The position numbers and the translations under genes are program-made. Below the pieces are notes generated by a model. It did no database searches. It was not told the origin of the DNA and worked only from the letters and a program-made list of their open reading frames with translations. 64,000 bases of DNA from Amycolatopsis sp. WQ 127309 (GTDB lineage: Bacteria > Actinomycetota > Actinomycetes > Mycobacteriales > Pseudonocardiaceae), in assembly GCF_023023025.1 (NCBI RefSeq), contig NZ_CP095481.1, positions 7,639,001 to 7,703,000 on the forward strand, given 5' to 3'. The number at the start of each line of letters is the position of its first letter. The first letter of the stretch is position 1. Positions 56,625 to 64,000 of this stretch are shown piece by piece.

Positions 56625-57386
56625 ATGTCCACCCCCTTGATGTCGACGGTCGCCCTGGTCACGGGGGCCAGCAGCGGCATCGGCCAGGCCACCGCCCGCC
56701 GGCTCGCGGCCCAGGGCGCCACCGTCGTGCTGGTCGCGCGTCGGCAGGACCGGATCGACGTCCTGGCCAAGGAGATCGCCGAAGACGGCGGCCGGGCTGT
56801 CGCGCTGGCCGCCGACCTGACCGACGCCGAGGCCGCCACCGGCGTCGTCGCCACCGCCGTCGAGCGGCTCGGCCGGCTGGACACCCTGGTCAACGCGGCG
56901 GGCGTGATGCTCACCGGCGACTCGCTCCGGGCCCCGCTGGACGAGTGGCAGCGGATGGTCGACATCAACGTCAACGGCCTGCTGTACGTCACGAAGGCCG
57001 CGCTGCCGCACCTCGTCGACGCCGCCGCCACCAGCCCGCGGCAGGTTGCCGACGTCGTCAACATCAGCTCGATCGCCGGCCGCTTCGTCATCCCCAACGC
57101 CGCCGTCTACAACGCGACGAAGTTCGGCGTCACCGCCGCCACCGAGGCGTGGCGGCAGGAGTTCGCGCGGCGCAACGTCCGCTTCGCCGTCGTCGAGCCG
57201 GGCCTCGTGGAGACCGAGCTGCAGAGCCACCAGCAGGCGGCCGTCCGCGAGGGCATGACGGCCCGGTTCGCCGACGTCGAACAGCTGCACGCGGACGACA
57301 TCGCCGAGGCGGTCGCCTACGTCGTCACCGGCCCGCGCCGCCGGGCGGTGGCCGAGATCGTCATCCGGCCCACGGACCAGGTCTAG
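56625..57386 (+). CDS. SDR family NAD(P)-dependent oxidoreductase
   Basis: A 253-residue classical SDR. TGASSGIGQATARRLAA with LVARRQDR suggests NADP. NAAGVM, VVNISSIAGRFVIPNA and YNATK complete the active site. ATG 56625 has CGGAGG upstream. It is divergent from an MmyB-type XRE regulator and overlaps the convergent SnoaL-like gene by 4 nt. Substrate unknown. Confidence 0.9.
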   Translation: MSTPLMSTVALVTGASSGIGQATARRLAAQGATVVLVARRQDRIDVLAKEIAEDGGRAVALAADLTDAEAATGVVATAVERLGRLDTLVNAAGVMLTGDSLRAPLDEWQRMVDINVNGLLYVTKAALPHLVDAAATSPRQVADVVNISSIAGRFVIPNAAVYNATKFGVTAATEAWRQEFARRNVRFAVVEPGLVETELQSHQQAAVREGMTARFADVEQLHADDIAEAVAYVVTGPRRRAVAEIVIRPTDQV

Positions 57387-57799
57387 ACGCCGCCCACGCT
57401 CGCCAGGGTTTCGGCCAGCACCAACGGGTTGAGGTAGTCGCGGTAGGAGACGACCAGGCCGTCCCGGACCCGGATCACCGCGATGATGGTCTGGTGCAGG
57501 GGTGCGCCGGTCGGGACGACGGTGCCGTGGACGTCGTACTCGACGATCACCACCTCCGGGTCCTTGGTCTCGTGGATCACCGTGTTGCGGTACTCCTCGA
57601 ACCTGACGAGGCCGCGGGCCTGGGCGGTCAGGAACTCGCGGATCTGTTCGCGTCCTTCCAGGTGGTCGGGGACGCCGGCCGGGTGGTACGGCCATTCGAT
57701 GCGGCCGTCCGGGGCGATCAGGCCGACGAACGTGTCGGTGTCCATCGCGAGGCCCGCGCGCAGGACCTGCTCGACGACTTCGCGTGCGGTGGCAGTCAT
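57383..57799 (-). CDS. SnoaL-like / NTF2-fold protein
   Basis: A 138-residue NTF2-fold protein: REVVEQVLRAGLAMDTDTFV, GLIAPDGRIEWPYHPAGVPD, HLEGREQIREFLTAQ and IRVRDGLVVSYRDYLNPLVL. This matches small SnoaL-like/epoxide-hydrolase-like domains; the catalytic type cannot be told. It is divergent from a TetR gene across a long dyad, so it is probably the TetR target. Confidence 0.82.
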   Translation of the reverse strand: MTATAREVVEQVLRAGLAMDTDTFVGLIAPDGRIEWPYHPAGVPDHLEGREQIREFLTAQARGLVRFEEYRNTVIHETKDPEVVIVEYDVHGTVVPTGAPLHQTIIAVIRVRDGLVVSYRDYLNPLVLAETLASVGGV

Positions 57800-57810
57800 G
57801 ACTGCTCCAT

Positions 57811-57849
57811 TTCGTTGAACGCTCGTTGATTGAACGACTGTAGAACGAA
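57811..57849. promoter_or_regulatory. 39-bp nested dyad between SnoaL-like and TetR genes
   Basis: TTCGTT/AACGAA (57811-57816 and 57844-57849) and TCGTT/AACGA (57823-57827 and 57833-57837) share one centre at 57830, and 14 of 19 base pairs across the dyad match. It is a strong TetR operator candidate for both divergent genes. Confidence 0.6.
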
Positions 57850-57884
57850 GTGGCCCGCCGGGTCAACGACCGTAGAATGACCGC

Positions 57885-58478
57885 GTGACCGAACCGAGCG
57901 CCCGCCCGTCCCGGGCGGAGCAACGCCGCCAGAGCGAGGAGCGGATCCTCGCCGCGGCCCGCAGGATCTTCGCCGAGCTGGGCTACGACCGGACCACGAT
58001 CCGGGCCGTCGCGGCGGCCGCCGGGGTCGACGGCGGGCTGGTCATGCACTACTTCGGCAGCAAGGACCTGCTCTTCGCCCGCGCCTCCGAGATCCCCGCG
58101 GACGAGCTGCCCGGCGGCACGGCGGACGAGGTGGCCGAAGCGCTGCTCACGTCGCTGGGCCGGCGCCTGACCGACGAGCCGACGGCGTCCCTGGCGGTCC
58201 TGCGCTCGATGCTCACGAACGCCGACGCCGCCGATCGCTACCGGGCCGCCGGGGAGCCGCAGCTCAACCAGCTCACCGAGGCGATCCCGACGCCGGACGC
58301 CGACCTGCGCGCGAGCCTGCTCAGCGCGATCGTCCACGGCGTGGTCGCCGAGCGGTACCTGCTGCGCCTCACGCACCTCGCGGACGCGTCACCCGAGCAG
58401 ATCGTCGACCTGCTGCGGCCGTGCTTCCAGAGCCTGGCCACGCCGCCGGCGGAGAAGCCGCAGTCACTCGGACCGTGA
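57885..58478 (+). CDS. TetR family transcriptional regulator
   Basis: A 197-residue regulator with a full HTH: SEERILAAARRIFAELGYDR, TTIRAVAAAAGVDGGLVMHY and FGSKDLLFARASEI. The C-terminal domain ends with IVDLLRPCFQSLA. GTG 57885 is used; no strong Shine-Dalgarno is visible. Its last 15 nt overlap the convergent histidine kinase gene. Confidence 0.88.
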   Translation: MTEPSARPSRAEQRRQSEERILAAARRIFAELGYDRTTIRAVAAAAGVDGGLVMHYFGSKDLLFARASEIPADELPGGTADEVAEALLTSLGRRLTDEPTASLAVLRSMLTNADAADRYRAAGEPQLNQLTEAIPTPDADLRASLLSAIVHGVVAERYLLRLTHLADASPEQIVDLLRPCFQSLATPPAEKPQSLGP

Positions 58479-59900
58479 CAGCGTGAGCCGGAAGCACGCC
58501 CCGTCGCCCAGCGCGGTCTCCAGCTCGACGTCGCCGCCGTGGGCCCGGGCCAGGGAGCGCGCGATGGCCAGGCCGAGCCCGGCGTCGGCGCCGCCCGAGC
58601 GGGTCCGGGCGCGGTAGAAGCGGTCGAAGACGCGGCCCGCCTGGGTGGTGCTCAGGCCCGGGCCCCGGTCCGCCACTTCGAGCACGGCCCGGCCGTCGAC
58701 CGTGCCGACGCCGATGCGGACCGGCGTGCCCGGCGGGGTGTGGGCGGCGGCGTTGCCGACGAGGTTGGTGACGACCTGCCGCAGCCGAGCTTCGTCGGCG
58801 TGCACCGGCGCGGGGCCGGGTAAGCCCGCGCCGGCCGGCCCGGTGAGCTCGACCGGCCGGGACGGGTCGAGGGTGCGCAGGTCGTGCCGGGCGTCGCCGG
58901 CGAGGGTGCGCAGGTCCATCGGCGCCCGGTCGAGCTGCCCTTCGGGCGCCTCGTCGAGCTGGGCGAGCAGCAGCAGGTCCTCGGTGAGGGCGGTGAGCCG
59001 GGTGGCGTCGCGGTCGATGCGGCGCATCACCTCGTCGACGTCGGCCCGCTCGGGCAGCGCGCCCATCCGGTACAGCTCGGTGGATCCCTTGATGCCGAAC
59101 AACGGCGTCCGCAGCTCGTGGCTGACGTCGGAGACGAAGTCGCGCATCCGGGCCTCGGACGCCGACCGGTCGGCGAAGGCCCGTTCGAGCTGGCCGAGCA
59201 TGGTGTTGAGCGACGCCGCGAGGTGCCCGATCTCCGTGCCGGGCGACGCGAGCACGGGCACGCGCCGGGTGAGGTCGCCCTCGGCGATCGCGGCTGCCGT
59301 GTGCTCGATCCGGCGCAGCGGCCGCAGGCCCCGGCCGAGGGCGAACCAGCCGACGGCGGTCAGCAGGACGAGCAGCACGGCCCCGCCGATCAGGCTGCTC
59401 GACCGGAGCTGGGCGATCGTGGCGTCGGCCTCGGTGCGCGGCGCGGCCGCGAGCACCGTCCCGGCCCAGCCGACCGTCGGCCGGGCGACGGCGCGCCAGC
59501 GGCCCGAGCCGTCGGCGGCCGGCAGGTCCATCGCGGACCCGTCGGCCGGGATGGTGCGCAGCGCGCCGGGGGCGGGCAGCGCGGCGGCGTCGAGGCGGGA
59601 GGAGTGGAGGCCGCCCGCCACCGAGCCGTCGGCGTTCAGGTAGACCAGGTACGGCGTGCCGAACAGGTCGAGCGCCGGATCGAGGAGTTCGGGACGGGCG
59701 CTCGTGTTCTGCAGCGCGGGCGGCCCGGCGGCCGGCACCCGGGAGATCAGCTCGGTCAGCGACCGCAGCTGGCCGTCGAGGCGGTCGAGCTGGTAGCGCT
59801 CGACGTGGTCGGAGACGACCGCGCCGATCAGCGCGAGCCCGGCCAGCAGCAGGCCCGCGGTGAGCAGCAACAGCCTGGCCCGCAACGAAAGCCGCTTCAC
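58464..59900 (-). CDS. Sensor histidine kinase (OmpR-system type)
   Basis: A 478-residue kinase. N-terminal helix RARLLLLTAGLLLAGLALIG, an extracytoplasmic domain of about 130 residues, and a second helix SSLIGGAVLLVLLTAVGWFA. HAMP follows, then the H-box DFVSDVSHELRTPLFGIKGS, N-box VTNLVGNAAAHTPPG, and G-boxes DRGPGLS and GLGLAIARS. GTG 59900 overlaps the response regulator stop as GTGA. The partner ABC exporter suggests it senses an envelope-active or transported compound. Confidence 0.92.
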   Translation of the reverse strand: MKRLSLRARLLLLTAGLLLAGLALIGAVVSDHVERYQLDRLDGQLRSLTELISRVPAAGPPALQNTSARPELLDPALDLFGTPYLVYLNADGSVAGGLHSSRLDAAALPAPGALRTIPADGSAMDLPAADGSGRWRAVARPTVGWAGTVLAAAPRTEADATIAQLRSSSLIGGAVLLVLLTAVGWFALGRGLRPLRRIEHTAAAIAEGDLTRRVPVLASPGTEIGHLAASLNTMLGQLERAFADRSASEARMRDFVSDVSHELRTPLFGIKGSTELYRMGALPERADVDEVMRRIDRDATRLTALTEDLLLLAQLDEAPEGQLDRAPMDLRTLAGDARHDLRTLDPSRPVELTGPAGAGLPGPAPVHADEARLRQVVTNLVGNAAAHTPPGTPVRIGVGTVDGRAVLEVADRGPGLSTTQAGRVFDRFYRARTRSGGADAGLGLAIARSLARAHGGDVELETALGDGACFRLTLSRSE

Positions 59901-60580
59901 CGCCGGGGCTCCCGCAGCACGTAGCCCACGCCGTGCACGGTGTGGATCAGCTTGGGCTCCTCGGTGTCGACTTTCCTTCGCAGGTAGGAGATGTAGGTGT
60001 CGACGATGCTGGCGTCGCCGCCGAAGTCGTAGCGCCACACCCGGTCGAGGATCTGCGCCTTCGACACCACGCGCCCGGCGTTCTCCATCAGGTAGCGCAG
60101 CAGCCGGAACTCGGTGGCGGAGACGCGGACAGGCCGCCCGTCGCGCGTCAGCTGGTGCCCTTCGGCGTCGAGCGCGAGGGCGCCCACGGTCAGCACACCG
60201 GCCTGCTGGCCGGTGGTCCGGCGGAGGATCGCGCGGATCCGCGCGATCAGCTCCGCCAGGTCGAACGGTTTCGTCACGTAGTCGTCGGCGCCGAGGGACA
60301 GGCCGGTGACCTTGTCGGCCTGGCGGTCGCGCGCGGTGAGGAACAGGACGGGCACCGGGGCGTGCCGCTCGCGCAGCCGCCGGACGACCTCGAAGCCGTC
60401 CATGTCCGGCAGCATGACGTCGAGCAGCACCAGGTCCGGCGGCTGCGCGGTGGCCGCGGCGACGGCCTCGCCCGCCGTCGCCGCGGAGGTCACCTCGAAA
60501 CCGGCGAACCGCAGCGCGGCGGAGAGCAGCTCGCGGACGGTGGCTTCGTCGTCGACCACGAGCAGCCGCCCGGGCGTCAT
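59897..60580 (-). CDS. OmpR-family response regulator
   Basis: A 227-residue regulator. The receiver is RLLVVDDEATVRELLSAALR with the phospho-Asp in LVLLDVMLPDMDGFE and the lysine in DDYVTKPFDLAELIARI. The winged-helix domain has ATEFRLLRYLMENAGRVVSK and DTYISYLRRKVD. ATG 60580 forms ATGA with the stop of the membrane gene upstream; ATG 60589 is an alternative. It forms an operon with its kinase and an ABC exporter. Confidence 0.92.
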   Translation of the reverse strand: MTPGRLLVVDDEATVRELLSAALRFAGFEVTSAATAGEAVAAATAQPPDLVLLDVMLPDMDGFEVVRRLRERHAPVPVLFLTARDRQADKVTGLSLGADDYVTKPFDLAELIARIRAILRRTTGQQAGVLTVGALALDAEGHQLTRDGRPVRVSATEFRLLRYLMENAGRVVSKAQILDRVWRYDFGGDASIVDTYISYLRRKVDTEEPKLIHTVHGVGYVLREPRR

Positions 60581-61671
60581 CGCTTCCATGCCCGCGAGGA
60601 TACGGAGATCGCGCCGGCGAGCAGGCCGCTCGCGAACCCCGCCGCCGCGCCGGCCGCCAAGGCGAGCAGGGGATCGGCCGACAGCCGCGCGTCGAGGACC
60701 GGGATCGACAGCCCGAACGCCGTGACGTCGAGGTCGACGGACACCCGGGACAGCAGCGTCACGACCGCCGGCACGCCACCCGTCACCACGGCGAACACCC
60801 CGGCGCGGCGTAGCGAGCCACGAGGGCCGGTTCGCGCGGCGACGGCGACGGCGCAGACCGTCAGCACCACCACCGGCACCCAGGTCCACGCGCCACCGGG
60901 CTCGATCCCGCTGAGAGCGCAGGAAAGCACGCCGTCGGACGTCAGGGTCCACGGCACGCCGAGCCCGAGCAGCAGCGCGCCGGACACCACCTGCGGCAGG
61001 ATGAGCAGCACGGCCCCGGCCGCCGCCGCGCCGCCGAACACCCCCGCGACGAGCACGCCACAGGCGGTGAGCGCCCCGAAGATCGTTGCGGCCCAACGCA
61101 ATCCCGGCACGACGGCCGGGAACCGCACGGTGAGCGCGCACGCCCCGGCGACCACGAGCGCCCAGACCGCCGCGGCCGCCAGCGTCGGCAGGAAGGCCGC
61201 GGAGAACCCGGCGTCGACCGCGCCGCCCAACCGCGAGACGGCTCCCGTGCCGGGCCCGCAGGCCGATCCGCCACCCGAGCCGCCGGGCAGCCGCAGCGCC
61301 AGATTTCCCTGTGCCAGCAACGAGATCGCGGTCAGTCCCGCCACCACGGCGACGGCCGCCGCCGTGACGCGGACGGCCAGCCCGTCCCGGCCGTGCCGCA
61401 GCACCAGCGCGCCCAGCACCACCGCGCCCGCCAGGGAGATGCCCAGCGGCATGACGTCGACGGCGCCGTGCACGGCGATCGGCAGCGCGCCGGCCGGGGT
61501 CGCGACGACGTCCGCCGAGCCGCCGACGGCCAGGGCGACGACCGTCGCCGTCAGCGCCGTGAGGTCGCCGAACCGGCCGGCGCCGAGCAGCAGCAGCGCG
61601 GCCAGTGCGACTCCGGCCATCACGAGCAGGGCGGCGGCCGCCGCGCCCAGGCCCCGGCGGACGTCGCGCAT
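60577..61671 (-). CDS. Polytopic membrane protein, streptophobe-like
   Basis: A 364-residue, very hydrophobic protein with about ten helices and a conserved-looking loop GGSACGPGTGAVSR. The closest memory is the actinobacterial streptophobe family, of unknown function; no enzyme or transporter motif is visible. It lies between the ABC permease and the response regulator with overlaps on both sides (TGATG and ATGA), so it is an integral part of that operon. Confidence 0.68.
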   Translation of the reverse strand: MRDVRRGLGAAAAALLVMAGVALAALLLLGAGRFGDLTALTATVVALAVGGSADVVATPAGALPIAVHGAVDVMPLGISLAGAVVLGALVLRHGRDGLAVRVTAAAVAVVAGLTAISLLAQGNLALRLPGGSGGGSACGPGTGAVSRLGGAVDAGFSAAFLPTLAAAAVWALVVAGACALTVRFPAVVPGLRWAATIFGALTACGVLVAGVFGGAAAAGAVLLILPQVVSGALLLGLGVPWTLTSDGVLSCALSGIEPGGAWTWVPVVVLTVCAVAVAARTGPRGSLRRAGVFAVVTGGVPAVVTLLSRVSVDLDVTAFGLSIPVLDARLSADPLLALAAGAAAGFASGLLAGAISVSSRAWKR

Positions 61672-62447
61672 CAGACGTCCCGGCGCCGGAAGACCGCGAA
61701 CGCGACGGCCAGCACGGCGGCGACGCCGAGGCACAGGCCGCCCAGGTTCAGCCACGGGTGCGGGAACCCGGGATCGGGCACCGTCTTGAGGACCTCGGCC
61801 GCGCCCAGCGTCGGCCAGTAGCGGAAGAGACCTTGGAGCCAGCCGGGGAACGCCCCGGCGATCCCGGGGATCAGGAAGACGATGCCCACCAGTGTGGCGA
61901 ACGCGCCCGCTGTGGCCCGCGCGAGCACGCCGAGACCGACCGCGAGCAGCGCGATCGCCGTCAGGTAGACGCCGCCGCCCGTCACGGCGGAGAGCACACC
62001 GGGATCGCCGAGGCTCGCGTGCGGCGCGTCCTGCAGGGCGAAAACCGCCTGTCCGACGAAGAAAGCGGCGAACATCAGCGCCTGCCCGGCCACCACGGCG
62101 ACGGCCGCGGCCACCACGACCTTGGCCGCCAGCGTCCGGTGCCGCCGCGGCGTGGCGATGAGGGACGTCTGCATCAGCCCGGTCGCGAACTCCGCGGTGA
62201 CGATCAGGATGCCGAGCACCCCGAGGACCAGCTGGGCGACGACGTACGACATCAGGCTGCGCCCGGCCGGGTCCCACGCCTGCTGGTCCGCGAGCGTCGC
62301 GCTCGCGTACTCCTTCCCGGCGGCGTTCGCGGTGAGGGCGGTGATGCCGAGCCCGACCACGAACAGGGTCGCCAGCGTGAACCAGGTGGAGCGCAGGCTG
62401 CGGAGCTTGACCCACTCGCTGTGGAGGGCGTGGGCGAGCGCGCTCAT
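61671..62447 (-). CDS. ABC-2 type transporter permease
   Basis: A 258-residue permease with about six helices: RSTWFTLATLFVVGLGITAL, LGVLGILIVTAEFATGLMQT, VVAAAVAVVAGQALMFAAFF, LLAVGLGVLARATAGAFATL. The start ALHSEWVKLRSLRSTWF is typical of small ABC-2 exporters. ATG 62447 overlaps the ATPase stop. Partner of the next-door ATPase in drug or peptide export. Confidence 0.88.
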   Translation of the reverse strand: MSALAHALHSEWVKLRSLRSTWFTLATLFVVGLGITALTANAAGKEYASATLADQQAWDPAGRSLMSYVVAQLVLGVLGILIVTAEFATGLMQTSLIATPRRHRTLAAKVVVAAAVAVVAGQALMFAAFFVGQAVFALQDAPHASLGDPGVLSAVTGGGVYLTAIALLAVGLGVLARATAGAFATLVGIVFLIPGIAGAFPGWLQGLFRYWPTLGAAEVLKTVPDPGFPHPWLNLGGLCLGVAAVLAVAFAVFRRRDV

Positions 62448-63355
62448 GCGGTGACTCCCTGGTACTCGACGCTGTCCTTGGTCAGCTCCATGAAGGCGTC
62501 CTCCAGCGAGGCGCGCTGCGGGGTGAGCTCGCTGAGCGCGGCGCCGTGGTAGGCGGCGAGCTTGCCGATCTCCGCGCTGGTCAGGCCGGAGACGACGAGC
62601 GAGGACTCGAGCCCGTCCCGCACGGTGGCCCCGGCGGCGGTGAGCCGGTGCGCGAAACCCGGATCGGGCGTGCGGACGAGGACGGTCCCCGCGCCGCCCG
62701 CGCGCATCAGCTCGCCGACCCCCGTGTCGGCGATGAGCCGGCCGCGGCCGATGACGACCAGGTGGTCGGCGGTCTGCGCCATCTCGCTCATCAGGTGGCT
62801 GGACACCAGCACCGCCCGGCCGTCGCGGGCCAGCGACCGCATGAAGTCCCGGATCCAGCGGATCCCTTCCGGGTCGAGGCCGTTCACCGGCTCGTCGAAG
62901 ATCAGCACCCGCGGGTCGCCGAGCAGGGCCGCGGCGATGCCGAGCCGCTGCCGCATGCCGAGGGAGAACCCGCCGGCCCGCTTGCCGGCGACGTCCGCCA
63001 GCCCGGTCCGCGCGAGCACCTCGCCGACCCGGCGGCGGGGGAGACCGTTGCTGACGGCGAGGGCCAGCAGGTGGTCGTGGGCCGTCCGGCCGCCGTGGAC
63101 GGCACCGGCGTCGAGCAGCGCGCCCACCTCGGTGAGCGGCGCGGGGAGGCCGGCGTAGCGGCGGCCGCCGATGGTGGCCGAGCCCCGGGTCGGCGCCGCC
63201 AGGCCCAGGATCATCTTCATGGTCGTGGACTTGCCGGCGCCGTTGGGGCCGAGGAAACCCGTCACCTGCCCGGGTTCGACGGTGAACGAGAGGTCGTCCA
63301 CCACGGTGTCGGGCCCGTACCGCTTGGTCAGGCCCCGTACGTCGATCGTGGTCAT
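62444..63355 (-). CDS. ABC transporter ATP-binding protein (drug/peptide exporter type)
   Basis: A 303-residue ATPase. Walker A is GPNGAGKS, the signature is FSLGMRQRLGIA, Walker B is LIFDEPVNGLDPEG, and the switch histidine is in SSHLMSEMA. The C-terminal extension fits CcmA/DrrA-like exporters. First gene of a five-gene operon: ATPase, permease, streptophobe-like protein, response regulator, kinase. A GAGTTC/GAACTC dyad lies just upstream. Confidence 0.93.
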   Translation of the reverse strand: MTTIDVRGLTKRYGPDTVVDDLSFTVEPGQVTGFLGPNGAGKSTTMKMILGLAAPTRGSATIGGRRYAGLPAPLTEVGALLDAGAVHGGRTAHDHLLALAVSNGLPRRRVGEVLARTGLADVAGKRAGGFSLGMRQRLGIAAALLGDPRVLIFDEPVNGLDPEGIRWIRDFMRSLARDGRAVLVSSHLMSEMAQTADHLVVIGRGRLIADTGVGELMRAGGAGTVLVRTPDPGFAHRLTAAGATVRDGLESSLVVSGLTSAEIGKLAAYHGAALSELTPQRASLEDAFMELTKDSVEYQGVTA

Positions 63356-63382
63356 GCGGCGAGCGTGCCCGGCCGGTCCGGC

Positions 63383-63410
63383 GAGTTCCTGAGTGCTTCT
63401 GGGAGAACTC
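63383..63410. promoter_or_regulatory. GAGTTC-N16-GAACTC dyad upstream of the ABC/two-component operon
   Basis: The perfect 6-bp arms (63383-63388 and 63405-63410) are 28-55 nt upstream of the ATPase start, in the 123-nt gap after the sigma factor gene. A plausible binding site for the operon's own response regulator; the spacing is unusual for OmpR-class direct repeats. Confidence 0.35.
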
Positions 63411-63478
63411 TGTGAATCCGCCGCTCACGGCCCGGCCGGGGCGGCCCGGTCACGAGGAATCGCAACTTCTCGCCCGGG

Positions 63479-64000
63479 TCAGCCCAGCGCGGCCGCCTTG
63501 CCCAGCAGCACCGAGCGTTCCCGCTCGTTGGTGCACAGCCGGGCCGCCAGCTCCAGCTCGGCGCGCGCCTCCGGGCGCCGGCCGAGCCGGGTCAGCAGCT
63601 CACCGCGCACGGTCGGGACCAGGTGCGAACCCGGGAGCCGGTCGGTGACGACCAGCTCGTCCACGATGGCCAGGCCCGCCGCCGGACCCGACGCCATGGC
63701 CACGGCGACGGCCCGGTTGAGCTCGACCACCGGCGAGGGCGCGACCCGGCCCAGCGCCTCGTAGAGCAGCACGATCCGGTCCCAGTCCGTCGTCGCCACC
63801 GACGGCGCCGACGCGTGGACGGCGGCGATCGCGGCCTGCAGGCCGTAGGGGCCGAGCCCGCGCGGTGACGCCTGCGCCAGCGCGGCCAGCCCGCGGCGGA
63901 TCGCCGAGAAGTCCCACCGCCGCCGGTCCTGGTCCTCGAGCAGGATCGGCGCGCCGTCCGGGGCGGTCCGGGCCGGGAAGCGCGCGGCCGTCAGCTCGAA
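63479..64000 (-). CDS. ECF42-type RNA polymerase sigma factor with DUF6596 domain (partial)
   Basis: Only the C-terminal 173 residues are in the window. The visible part runs from FELTAARFPARTAPDGAPIL through LLEDQDRRRWDFSAIRRGL, YGLQAAIAAVHASAPSVATT and DWDRIVLLYEAL to PSPVVELNRAVAVAMASGPA. It ends with a tetratricopeptide-like helix repeat. This is the C-terminal extension of ECF42 sigma factors, in which the SnoaL/TPR-like tail takes the place of an anti-sigma factor. The sigma-2 and sigma-4 regions lie beyond the right edge. Confidence 0.82.
   Translation of the reverse strand, partial: FELTAARFPARTAPDGAPILLEDQDRRRWDFSAIRRGLAALAQASPRGLGPYGLQAAIAAVHASAPSVATTDWDRIVLLYEALGRVAPSPVVELNRAVAVAMASGPAAGLAIVDELVVTDRLPGSHLVPTVRGELLTRLGRRPEARAELELAARLCTNERERSVLLGKAAALG

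Overview
The window is high-GC actinomycete chromosome, almost certainly Amycolatopsis or a very close relative. The main reasons are an N-succinylamino-acid racemase that matches the Amycolatopsis enzyme from memory down to catalytic residue numbering, a van glycopeptide-resistance cluster, a DUF3558 lipoprotein beside type VII secretion-like proteins, frequent GTG starts, and many ATGA/GTGA stop-start overlaps. No phage, IS, CRISPR or rRNA was seen. All identifications come from reading sequence and motif memory; no database search was run.

Layout. 1-6308: a DUF6010 membrane protein (cut by the left edge), a MarR gene divergent from a Pht5-like decarboxylase/PBP2-fold protein, then a ketone-oxidation module (Baeyer-Villiger monooxygenase, divergent 33-codon ORF, SDR and esterase) and a TetR. 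6430-22243: the largest coherent system, two adjacent transcription units. They encode an amidohydrolase, an M20 deacylase, a GNAT acyltransferase and an N-succinylamino-acid racemase, then two penicillin-binding-fold serine hydrolases, an oligopeptide ABC importer and an 1115-residue S9 peptidase-S12 serine hydrolase fusion. Together they look like a route that imports D-residue peptides, cuts them and converts D- to L-amino acids.

22244-25610: a 26-bp perfect hairpin, a quinone-oxidoreductase/MarR pair, a DHA2 exporter and two tRNA-Val genes. 25611-31758: a DUF4287 protein, an inverted array of 21-bp repeats, a GntR-controlled aldolase/tautomerase pair resembling the lower gallate pathway, an alcohol dehydrogenase and an orphan LuxR HTH. 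31824-41363: an MFS/P450 pair, a LexA-family repressor, an AA10 LPMO with a DasR-type site, a frameshifted pseudogene, an amine oxidase, an isochorismatase-like hydrolase, small membrane proteins and an EamA transporter.

41521-47838: a TetR with a Tet(X)-like monooxygenase, a truncated TetR/SDR head-to-head remnant, a MerR/reductase pair, and a TetR-cupin-amidohydrolase operon in which the cupin carries an in-frame amber stop. 47883-50344: a five-gene cassette of type VII secretion-type substrates, two YbaB-like proteins and a DUF3558 lipoprotein. 50458-55572: vanY, vanRS and vanHAX; vanY and vanH share a promoter element at the same distance from their starts. 55643-64000: an XRE/SDR pair, a SnoaL-like protein and TetR, a five-gene ABC exporter/two-component operon, and an ECF42-type sigma factor cut by the right edge.
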